Below, piece by piece: positions 18,293 to 25,043 of a DNA stretch of 64,000 bases. The translations under genes were made by a program, and so were the position numbers. Below the pieces are notes generated by a model. The model ran no database searches. It was not told where the DNA came from and was given only the letters and a program-made list of their open reading frames with translations. Where the stretch lies: NCBI RefSeq assembly GCF_000016645.1, contig NC_009441.1, positions 186,001 through 250,000 on the forward strand, read 5' to 3'. This DNA is from Flavobacterium johnsoniae UW101. Lineage in GTDB: Bacteria; Bacteroidota; Bacteroidia; Flavobacteriales; Flavobacteriaceae. How positions within the stretch are numbered: the first letter of the stretch is position 1; each line of letters starts with the position of its first letter.

Positions 18293-18324
18293 AAAAAGGC
18301 TTCAAATATTTGAAGCCTTTTTTT
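18293..18324 (+). terminator. Terminator closing the copper island
   Basis: Arms AAGGCTTCAA (18296-18305) and TTGAAGCCTT (18310-18319) with loop ATAT and a run of T after it. A-run before the stem makes it usable in both directions, also for the DUF4442 gene on the other strand. Confidence 0.9.
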
Positions 18325-18422
18325 ATGGTTTGCTTTTTCTTACTGCATATTGTATAAATAAAAAGAAGCAAATTTAAATCCTTTTTTATCTGTTGAATAT
18401 TTAGCAGAAAAAACTTTAAAAC

Positions 18423-18875
18423 TTATTTCAGCCTGACACTCCATTCAAAATCCATTTCAGAAACCTGAACACCTTCTTCATTAGTTCCAATAGATTTCAT
18501 CCAAAAAGTCTGGCCTTCTCCTGTTTCAATTGTTTTTTTGATTGCATCAGCAATTAAATGTCCGTCGTTGCAGACAAAAGTAATTCTGCCCGTTGCTTTT
18601 TTTGTAAAGTTCCCTTTATTATTAGCAACCAGCATAGAAATCTTTTTACCGCTTTGCTGAATCTGCGAAATCACCAAAGCCCCAGTTGTTAATTCTGCCG
18701 CCATTGCCTGAACAGCAAAATACATCGAATTAAACGGGTTTTGATTTATCCATCTGTGCTTTACACTTACTATGCATCTGTCTTTGTCGATTGCTTTTAC
18801 ACGTACACCGCAAAAGTATGCCGATGGTAATTTGAATAATACAAATTTGTTGAGTTTCGATACTGAAATTGCCAT
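18423..18875 (-). CDS. Hotdog-fold protein of the DUF4442 family
   Basis: 150 residues. The pattern fits the DUF4442/PaaI-like hotdog fold: VRVKAIDKDRCIVSVKHRWI, then NQNPFNSMYFAVQAMAAELT (the central hotdog helix with a conserved Asn-Pro), GKKISMLVANNKGNFTKKAT and later strands. Related proteins act on or bind acyl-CoA thioesters; no full catalytic set could be identified, so thioesterase activity is only possible. Cytosolic, monocistronic, convergent to the copper island and separated from it by a terminator. Confidence 0.8.
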   Translation of the reverse strand: MAISVSKLNKFVLFKLPSAYFCGVRVKAIDKDRCIVSVKHRWINQNPFNSMYFAVQAMAAELTTGALVISQIQQSGKKISMLVANNKGNFTKKATGRITFVCNDGHLIADAIKKTIETGEGQTFWMKSIGTNEEGVQVSEMDFEWSVRLK

Positions 18876-19069
18876 TTGATATATTTTTTATGTAAAAATA
18901 CAAAAAAACTATGCACGCACAATACTTCGTATTTACTTTCTAATGACCCCAACAAAATCAATACTTACCAATGATTTTCAATTAATTAATCAAAATCTAA
19001 CAGATATAAATTTGTTAATATTTTGTTAATATTTACTACTATGTAAAACAAGATACTGTTTTTTAGACA

Positions 19070-19077
19070 TATATTTG
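19070..19077 (+). promoter_or_regulatory. Promoter of the DUF4870 gene, -7 box
   Basis: TATATTTG followed by CA, an exact TAnnTTTG box, 28 bases before the ATG at 19106 and 52 before the alternative ATG at 19130. Confidence 0.65.
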
Positions 19078-19105
19078 CATAAGAAATTACTATATACTTT
19101 TAATC

Positions 19106-19585
19106 ATGCAATCATCAACACCACTCATCATGGAAAAATCAACAGAAAAGAATACTTCGGCATTCACACATTTAAGTACATTAAGCCAATACATTATTCC
19201 GTTTGGAAATTATATTTTCCCAATTATAATCTGGTCGAGCTACAAAGACAAATCAGAATTTGTAGACCACCACGGAAAACAGGCGTTAAACTTTCAACTA
19301 AGTTTATTGCTTTACACGTTAATCTTAGCTTTAATCGCTATTCCAATTTTCGTTACAGTTTTTTTGCAAAACCTGCCAATTGAAGCCATTTTTAACGATC
19401 ACGATTTCTACATTAGAAATTTCAATTTTGAAGGCAACATTGGTCTTTTAAGCATTGGAGCAACGGCAGTAATACTTTTTGGACTTTTAAAATTTGTTGA
19501 ATTCTTTTTAGTGATTTATGCTTCGATAAAAGCTTCAAACGGAGAATTATACAAATATCCGCTGACGATACCTTTTATAAAGTAA
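19106..19585 (+). CDS. DUF4870 small membrane protein
   Basis: 159 residues; an alternative start at 19130 would shorten it by 8. The DUF4870 pattern is clear: HLSTLSQYIIPFGNYIFPII, then DKSEFVDHHGKQALNFQLSL with the conserved His-Gly-Lys-Gln-Ala-Leu-Asn, followed by two further membrane segments (LLYTLILALIAIPIFVTVFL; ILFGLLKFVEFFLVIYASI) and a final short hydrophilic tail. It is an inner-membrane protein of unknown biochemical role. It precedes the PadR module by 156 bases. Confidence 0.85.
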   Translation: MQSSTPLIMEKSTEKNTSAFTHLSTLSQYIIPFGNYIFPIIIWSSYKDKSEFVDHHGKQALNFQLSLLLYTLILALIAIPIFVTVFLQNLPIEAIFNDHDFYIRNFNFEGNIGLLSIGATAVILFGLLKFVEFFLVIYASIKASNGELYKYPLTIPFIK

Positions 19586-19741
19586 CATTTTGGATTCGCA
19601 AAGTGCGAGATCTAAAAAATTAAAAGTTATAGTCGAAACCAGCATACAATCAATCAATATATAGTTTCGAAATCAATCATCAATCAAATCATCATCAATC
19701 AAAAAACGAATTGTTCAATCAAAAAAAAACAAAATGAAATT

Positions 19742-20074
19742 ATGAACATTGAAAACACAAAAGCACAGATGCGCAAAGGTGTTCTTGAGTTTTGCATCTT
19801 ATCAGTTCTAAAAGAAAAAGACGCATATACATCTGAAATATTAGACACTTTAAAAAACGCAAAATTACTAGTTGTAGAGGGAACTGTTTATCCGTTGTTA
19901 ACTAGGCTTAAAAATGACGGTTTACTAAATTATAGATGGGAAGAATCGACATCCGGACCACCAAGAAAATATTATGGATTAACCGAAATAGGACAAACAT
20001 TTTTAAACGAACTAAGCGGTACCTGGACAGAATTGTCTGACGCTGTAAATTTAATCACCAATCAAAATCAATAA
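19742..20074 (+). CDS. PadR-family transcriptional regulator
   Basis: 110 residues in the size range of subfamily-2 PadR proteins. The winged helix-turn-helix is seen in CILSVLKEKDAYTSEILDTL, VVEGTVYPLLTRLKNDGLLN and the wing YRWEESTSGPPRKYYGLTE; the last helix should dimerise. PadR proteins repress neighbouring membrane or stress genes. Here it is the first gene of an operon, 3 bases before a PspC-domain protein, and is likely its autoregulating repressor. A stretch of repeated ATCAATC units precedes it (19648-19710). Confidence 0.93.
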   Translation: MNIENTKAQMRKGVLEFCILSVLKEKDAYTSEILDTLKNAKLLVVEGTVYPLLTRLKNDGLLNYRWEESTSGPPRKYYGLTEIGQTFLNELSGTWTELSDAVNLITNQNQ

Positions 20075-20077
20075 GTC

Positions 20078-21814
20078 ATGAACAAAACAGTAAATATTAA
20101 CTTAGGCGGTATGTTTTTTCACATCGATGAAGATGCATATTTAAAATTATCACGCTATTTTGACGCTATAAAACGATCACTTAACAACTCATCTGGACAA
20201 GATGAAATCATTAAAGACATCGAAATGCGTGTTTCTGAATTATTAACAGAAAAACAAAAAAGCGAGAAACATGTTGTTGGACTGAAAGACGTAGATGAAG
20301 TGATTGCGGTTATGGGACAGCCGGAAGATTACAGAATCGAAGACGAGGAAAGCACAAGTCAATCTAACAGCAGTTATAACACAAGGCGTCATAAAAAATT
20401 ATACCGAGATAAAGAAAACGGTATGGTTGGAGGTGTTGCAACTGGATTAGCTCATTATTTTGGAATTGATGCTGTATGGGTTAAAATCGTATTCTTAATC
20501 TTTGTTTTTGCTGGTTTTGGAACTGGTATCTTAGCTTACTTCGTGCTTTGGGTGGTAACACCTGAAGCCGTTACAACCTCTGAAAAATTAGAGATGACAG
20601 GAGAACCGGTTACAATTTCTAATATCGAAAAAAAAGTTCGCGAAGAAATTGATTCATTATCTGAAAAATTTAAAAATGCAGATTATGATAAAATGGGAAA
20701 TCAGGTAAAGTCAGGAGCTGAGAGAATAAGTAGTTCATTTGGAGACTTTATTATGACTGTTTTTAAAATTTTTGCTAAATTTTTAGGTGTCATTTTAATC
20801 ATCGCAGGAATTTCAACTTTAATAATGCTGTTAGTTGGAGTTTTTACTTTAGGAACTAACCTTTTTGTTGAATTTCCATGGCAGAATTTTATAGAAGCAG
20901 GAAACTTTACAGAATATCCATTGTGGTCATTTGGTTTATTGATGTTTTTTGCTGTAGGGATTCCATTTTTCTTCTTAACTCTTTTAGGATTTAAATTGTT
21001 ATCTCCAAACTTAAAATCAATTGGCAACATTACAAAATATACTCTTTTAGCTATTTGGATTATTGCAATTGCAGTTTTGGTAAGCATTGGAATTAAACAG
21101 GCAACTGAAATTTCACACGATAATAAAATCATCGAGAAAAAAGCCTTCAACATCAACCCAACAGATACATTATATGTAAAATTCAGATACAGTGACTACT
21201 ATGCAAAAAGCTTAAATCATTATAGAGAATTTGAATTTGTTCAGGATTCTGCCAATAACGAATTAATTTATTCAAACGATGTACGCTTACATGTTTTACA
21301 TACAGATGAAAAAGCTCCGTTTGTTCAAATAGAAAAAAGTGCAAGAGGAAACTCTTTTACAAATGCTAAAAAAAGAGCAGAAAAAATTAATTACAAGTTT
21401 CAAATTAACGGAAATCATTTAATTTTGGATAATTATTTTCTGACTGATATAAAAAACAAATTCAGAGGACAAGAAGTTGACATATACCTTTATTTACCAG
21501 AAGGTCAATTGCTTAAACCAGACAGTTCTGTTAGAGATTACTTTAATTACGATGATGATTTCTTTAACCTAAATCATGATGGAAATTATGATTATAAAGT
21601 TGAAGGTTCAAAAGTTAAATGCCTGAATTGTCCGGCAGATGATCATGATAATGACAGTGACAATGACAACGATTCTGACGAAGTAAATACAATCGACAAT
21701 GATACTGTAAAAGAAGTTTCAATTAAAATAAATGGAAAAGAAGTTCTAAACGGTAAAAAAACTAACGGAAGATTAACAACTGATAAAAACGGAGTTATTA
21801 TAAAAATTAACTAA
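20078..21814 (+). CDS. PspC-domain envelope protein
   Basis: 578 residues. An N-terminal ~95-residue cytosolic part (MFFHIDEDAYLKLSRYFDAI, resembling a short helical domain) leads to a PspC domain at ~108-165 (KLYRDKENGMVGGVATGLAH, then WVKIVFLIFVFAGFGTGILA). Three or four more membrane segments follow at ~225-345, then an extracytoplasmic part with an Asp/Asn-rich stretch (DDHDNDSDNDNDSDE) that could bind divalent cations. PspC proteins sense or respond to envelope stress in other bacteria. It lies between PadR and a DUF2807 lipoprotein (11 bases), an arrangement common in Bacteroidota. Confidence 0.9.
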   Translation: MNKTVNINLGGMFFHIDEDAYLKLSRYFDAIKRSLNNSSGQDEIIKDIEMRVSELLTEKQKSEKHVVGLKDVDEVIAVMGQPEDYRIEDEESTSQSNSSYNTRRHKKLYRDKENGMVGGVATGLAHYFGIDAVWVKIVFLIFVFAGFGTGILAYFVLWVVTPEAVTTSEKLEMTGEPVTISNIEKKVREEIDSLSEKFKNADYDKMGNQVKSGAERISSSFGDFIMTVFKIFAKFLGVILIIAGISTLIMLLVGVFTLGTNLFVEFPWQNFIEAGNFTEYPLWSFGLLMFFAVGIPFFFLTLLGFKLLSPNLKSIGNITKYTLLAIWIIAIAVLVSIGIKQATEISHDNKIIEKKAFNINPTDTLYVKFRYSDYYAKSLNHYREFEFVQDSANNELIYSNDVRLHVLHTDEKAPFVQIEKSARGNSFTNAKKRAEKINYKFQINGNHLILDNYFLTDIKNKFRGQEVDIYLYLPEGQLLKPDSSVRDYFNYDDDFFNLNHDGNYDYKVEGSKVKCLNCPADDHDNDSDNDNDSDEVNTIDNDTVKEVSIKINGKEVLNGKKTNGRLTTDKNGVIIKIN

Positions 21815-21825
21815 CAACCAAAGCC

Positions 21826-22560
21826 ATGATAAAAATAATCATTCATATCACAAAGTTTTTAATTGCAACTATAACCGCATTATTGTTTGCTTCATGTAAT
21901 TTCAACATGAACGCTATCGAAGGAAGCGGCAATGTAACCACTGAAAAAAGAATAGTTCAGGGAGATTTTAAAAATATTTCTGTAAGCAATGCCATAGATG
22001 TAGTTGTACAGCAGTCTGACTCGGTAGAAGTAACGGTTGAAGCCGATGATAATCTGCAAAAAGAAATTATTACTAAAGTAGAAAACGGAACATTAGTTAT
22101 AGAATGCAAATACTCATCATTTCGCAATATAACTCAGAAAAAAGTAACTGTAAAAATGCCTCATATTGGCAAAATCGAAGCCTCTAGTGCTTCAAGTGTT
22201 ACTAGTAAAAATACACTTCAGGGAGAAAACATTGAACTGGAAACTTCAAGTGCAGCATCGATGAATATAGAAGTTGAATCTGATAATGTTTCTTTCCATG
22301 CAAGCAGCGGAAGTTCAATTGACATTAAAGGAAAAGCATTAAAAATTAAAACTTCAGCCGCAAGCGGGTCTTCTATCGAAGCCGGTCAGTTATTAGCAAA
22401 TGATGTTGATGCCGAAGTTTCGAGTGGAGCAGTTATTAAAGTTCATCCTATTTTAAGCCTTAAAGCACAAGCAAGCAGCGGAGGAAACATTAACTACAAC
22501 AATGTTCCAAAAACAATCGACAAAACCGCAAGTTCAGGAGGAAGCATAAGTCAGAGCTAA
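21826..22560 (+). CDS. DUF2807 (head GIN) lipoprotein
   Basis: 244 residues. A lipoprotein signal ends LLFASC, followed by the head motif IEGSGNVTTEKRIV and a beta-solenoid of regularly spaced strands (FKNISVSNAIDVVVQQSDSV, and repeated SSGSS/SGG turns such as ASSGSSIDIKGK). DUF2807 domains form this solenoid; function is unknown, often in cell-envelope contexts. It is the last gene of the PadR-PspC operon, 11 bases after pspC; a hairpin terminator follows. Confidence 0.88.
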   Translation: MIKIIIHITKFLIATITALLFASCNFNMNAIEGSGNVTTEKRIVQGDFKNISVSNAIDVVVQQSDSVEVTVEADDNLQKEIITKVENGTLVIECKYSSFRNITQKKVTVKMPHIGKIEASSASSVTSKNTLQGENIELETSSAASMNIEVESDNVSFHASSGSSIDIKGKALKIKTSAASGSSIEAGQLLANDVDAEVSSGAVIKVHPILSLKAQASSGGNINYNNVPKTIDKTASSGGSISQS

Positions 22561-22584
22561 TATGCCGTAACTGTTAAATATAAA

Positions 22585-22617
22585 AAAAATCATTCATCTA
22601 AAGTGGATGATTTTTTT
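22585..22617 (+). terminator. Terminator of the PadR-PspC-DUF2807 operon
   Basis: A stem of about 11 bp with one G-T pair (AAAATCATTCA against TGGATGATTTT) and a run of T. The T-run merges into the -7 box of the next gene. Confidence 0.75.
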
Positions 22618-22624
22618 ATATTTG
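22617..22624 (+). promoter_or_regulatory. Promoter of the second DUF2807 gene, -7 box
   Basis: TATATTTG, exact TAnnTTTG. It lies inside the longest open frame and 21 bases before the ATG at 22646, which decides in favour of that later start. Confidence 0.7.
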
Positions 22625-22645
22625 CTAAAATCAAAATTAGAATTA

Positions 22646-23479
22646 ATGAAAAAACATACTGCACTATTCCTGTTACTTTTAGTTACAACATTAACCTTTG
22701 CTCAAAAAAGAGAAAAAGTAAAAGGATCAAAAATTGTAACAACTTCTATTAAAGAAACAGGAAGCTTTGATGCAATTGAAGTCGATGATAATTTAGAAGT
22801 TTATCTTGAAAAAGGAGAAAAAAACGAAATTAAAATTGAGGCTGATGACAATCTGCATGAAATCATCGCAATGGACTTAAGAGATAAAACACTTCGTTTA
22901 TATACATCAAAAGAAAGTACAATCTTTAAAAAACTTGCTGTAAAAGTTACTTATACCAGTTCTTTAAACAAAGTAATCAGTAAAAACGATTCTAAAATTT
23001 ATGCAATTCAGGAACTGCAATTAGACAATATTACTTTTAACAGCTTTGATTATTCTAAATTATACTTAAATGTAAATTCAAAAAAATTCACTCTTTTTGC
23101 TGATGACAAATCAAAAACGGAATTAAACTTAAAAACGGAAGATGGAAGTTTGCAATTGAGCAAAAACTCTTCTATTAAAACATTGGTTTCTGCTATTAAA
23201 TTTAAATGTGATTTATATCAAAAAGCAATTGCAGCTATAGAAGGAATTGCAGAAAAAGCAACAATTCGTTTAGATAACAATTCTGTTTTTACAGGAACAA
23301 AATTCACACTAAAAGATGCAAATGTTACAGCTGAAAATTATGCAGTAGGAACTATTTTTGCAGATACAACACTTTCATTAGCTGTAGGAGATAAGGCTGA
23401 AATCTCTCTTTTTGGAAGCCCGGCTATCACGCTTAACCGTTTTTCTGAAGAAGCTAAATTGTTTAAGAAGATTAAATAA
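22646..23479 (+). CDS. Second DUF2807-type secreted protein
   Basis: 277 residues from the ATG at 22646, chosen because the signal peptide (MKKHTALFLLLLVTTLTFAQ) starts there and a -7 box lies just upstream; a longer reading from 22607 would run through that promoter. The pattern after the signal (ETGSFDAIEVDDNLEVYLEK, then IKIEADDNLHEIIAMDLRDK) matches the head of DUF2807 proteins, followed by repeated strands. Unlike the preceding paralogue there is no lipobox Cys, so this one should be soluble in the periplasm or attached otherwise. Transcribed separately, then ended by a strong terminator. Confidence 0.85.
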   Translation: MKKHTALFLLLLVTTLTFAQKREKVKGSKIVTTSIKETGSFDAIEVDDNLEVYLEKGEKNEIKIEADDNLHEIIAMDLRDKTLRLYTSKESTIFKKLAVKVTYTSSLNKVISKNDSKIYAIQELQLDNITFNSFDYSKLYLNVNSKKFTLFADDKSKTELNLKTEDGSLQLSKNSSIKTLVSAIKFKCDLYQKAIAAIEGIAEKATIRLDNNSVFTGTKFTLKDANVTAENYAVGTIFADTTLSLAVGDKAEISLFGSPAITLNRFSEEAKLFKKIK

Positions 23480-23480
23480 A

Positions 23481-23616
23481 GTATTCAGTCACAGTTTTCA
23501 GTTTGCCTGAATTAGAACACATACTATTTTTAAAAATAAAAGTCCCAATCATTTTAAGATTGGGACTTTTATTTTTTATTCAATTCCCACAAAAACTGGA
23601 AACTGTGACTGAATAC
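23481..23616. repeat. Inverted repeat flanking a terminator
   Basis: Left arm 23481-23501 (GTATTCAGTCACAGTTTTCAG) and right arm 23596-23616 are inverted copies with 20 of 21 bases matching, enclosing the terminator at 23536-23572. A third related copy with about 19 of 22 matches lies at 1788-1809, so this is a dispersed repeat family. Confidence 0.8.
23536..23572. terminator. Bidirectional terminator between DUF2807 gene and trxB
   Basis: Perfect 15-bp arms ATAAAAGTCCCAATC and GATTGGGACTTTTAT with a seven-base loop, A-run on the left and T-run on the right. It serves both convergent genes. Confidence 0.92.
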
Positions 23617-23628
23617 TGTGACTCATTT

Positions 23629-24576
23629 TTATTCTTGAGAAGCCAAATATCTTTCAGCATCAAGTGCTGCCATACATCCTGTACCTGCAGCAGTAATTGC
23701 CTGACGGTATACATGGTCTGCAGCATCTCCGGCTACGAAAACACCTTCAACATTAGTTTTAGATGTTCCTGGAGTATTTATGATATATCCTGTTTCATCA
23801 AGAGTAATGTAATCTTTAAAAATATCTGTATTTGGTTTGTGCCCAATTGCTACAAAAAATCCGGTTGCAGGAATTTCGATTGTTTCGCCAGTTGTTTTGT
23901 TTAAAGCTTTAATAGCGTGAACCACATTATTGTCTCCTAAAACTTCAAGAGTATCATGATTCATTAAGATTTCGATATTTTCAGTTTTACGAACTCTTTC
24001 TTCCATAATTTTAGAAGCTCTGAATTTTTCGCTTCTTACTAACATCGTTACTTTTTTACAAAGTTTAGACAAGTAATGTGCTTCTTCACAAGCAGAATCT
24101 CCTGCTCCTACAATTACTACTTCCTGATTACGGTAGAAAAACCCATCACAGACAGCGCAGGCAGAAACTCCGCCTCCCATATTCAAATAATGTTGTTCAG
24201 AAGGTAATCCTAAATATTTAGCCGAAGCACCTGTCGAAATAATTACTGTTTCGCAGTGCAATTCGATTGAATCGTTAATCCAAACTTTATGAATTCCACC
24301 AGAAAAATCAACTTTTGTAGCCCAGCCGTCACGAATATCAGCACCAAAGCGTTTTGCTTGTTCTTGTAACTGTATCATCATTTCTGGTCCTGTAACACCA
24401 TCAACATAACCAGGAAAATTTTCTACTTCATTAGTTGTCGTTAACTGACCTCCAGGCTGCATTCCTTGGTATAAAACCGGATTCATGTTTGCTCTGGCAG
24501 CATAAATAGCTGCAGTATAACCCGCAGGGCCAGAACCTATAATAAGGCATTTAATTTTTTCGATTGTATCTGACAT
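23629..24576 (-). CDS. trxB: Thioredoxin reductase
   Basis: 315 residues from the ATG at 24576. The in-frame TTG at 24603 is rejected because it is part of the -7 box. The FAD-binding motif GSGPAGYTAAIYAARAN is at the N-terminus, the redox-active pair in SACAVCDGFFYR (CxxC) in the middle, the NADPH-binding GAGDSACEEAHYLSKL, and the C-terminal FAD motif GVFVAGDAADHVYRQAITAA. This flavoenzyme reduces thioredoxin with NADPH in the cytosol. Monocistronic, with its own promoter and a shared terminator. Confidence 0.97.
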   Translation of the reverse strand: MSDTIEKIKCLIIGSGPAGYTAAIYAARANMNPVLYQGMQPGGQLTTTNEVENFPGYVDGVTGPEMMIQLQEQAKRFGADIRDGWATKVDFSGGIHKVWINDSIELHCETVIISTGASAKYLGLPSEQHYLNMGGGVSACAVCDGFFYRNQEVVIVGAGDSACEEAHYLSKLCKKVTMLVRSEKFRASKIMEERVRKTENIEILMNHDTLEVLGDNNVVHAIKALNKTTGETIEIPATGFFVAIGHKPNTDIFKDYITLDETGYIINTPGTSKTNVEGVFVAGDAADHVYRQAITAAGTGCMAALDAERYLASQE

Positions 24577-24600
24577 AATGTGTATTGTTTTTAAGAGATG

Positions 24601-24608
24601 CAAATGTA
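24601..24608 (-). promoter_or_regulatory. trxB promoter, -7 box
   Basis: The minus strand reads TACATTTG, an exact TAnnTTTG box, 24 bases upstream of the chosen trxB start. Confidence 0.7.
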
Positions 24609-24690
24609 AACTTTATTATAAAAAATAACGCCGAAAATAAATCTGAAATAGCTATCTTAAAATAAGTTTTATTTATTTTCATTTTTTCCT

Positions 24691-24719
24691 TTTGTAAACG
24701 AAATTTATTTATATCTTTG
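24691..24719 (+). promoter_or_regulatory. tRNA-Pro promoter
   Basis: A full Bacteroidota promoter: TTTG at 24691-24694 (-33) and TATCTTTG at 24712-24719 (-7) with 17 bases between, ending 33 bases before the tRNA. Confidence 0.75.
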
Positions 24720-24752
24720 CATCCGCTTTCGGGCAGTACAACAATACATCAT

Positions 24753-24827
24753 CGGGGTGTAGCGTAGCCCGGTTATCGCGCCTGCTTTGGGAGCAGGAGG
24801 CCGCAGGTTCGAATCCTGCCACCCCGA
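24753..24827 (+). tRNA. tRNA-Pro (anticodon TGG)
   Basis: The cloverleaf can be read directly: acceptor CGGGGTG pairing with CACCCCG, anticodon stem CCTGC/GCAGG around loop TTTGGGA with anticodon TGG, and a T arm GCAGGTTCGAATCCTGC. The discriminator base is A; CCA is not encoded. A promoter lies before it and a hairpin terminator starts two bases after it. Confidence 0.95.
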
Positions 24828-24828
24828 C

Positions 24829-24866
24829 AAAAGTCTTTTCATTATTTGGAAAGACTTTTTTTTTTG
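24829..24866 (+). terminator. Terminator of tRNA-Pro
   Basis: Arms AAAAGTCTTTTC and GGAAAGACTTTT (one G-T pair) with loop ATTATTT and a run of ten T. Confidence 0.85.
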
Positions 24867-24980
24867 CTCTTATCTCAAAATCTTTTAAAGCATAAATTAA
24901 TTCCTAACGATTATCATTCCCGATTAAAACATAGCCCTGTTTAGTATTCTCATTTAAAATCAAGAATATAGATTAAAAAC

Positions 24981-25022
24981 AAAAAACTCCGAAGATTAAT
25001 AATATCCTCAGAGTTTTTTTTA
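24981..25022 (-). terminator. Imperfect hairpin after the GH55-like gene
   Basis: Outer arms AAAACTC and GAGTTTT with an interrupted inner stem, A-run left and T-run right. It can end the minus-strand gene that stops at 25044. Confidence 0.65.
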
Positions 25023-25043
25023 TTTTAAAATATCTGTAAATTA

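Noticed and set aside
18142..18357. Open frame of 71 codons on the plus strand
   Set aside because: It runs in another frame through the small Cys/Lys peptide gene and the terminator; low-complexity Lys/Asn sequence.
19648..19710. Cluster of ATCAATC repeats before padR as a regulatory tandem repeat
   Set aside because: Irregular spacing and low complexity; no fixed period or palindrome, so only noted with the padR gene.
23503..23904. 133-codon plus-strand open frame over the 3' end of trxB
   Set aside because: Antisense to trxB and crosses a perfect bidirectional terminator.
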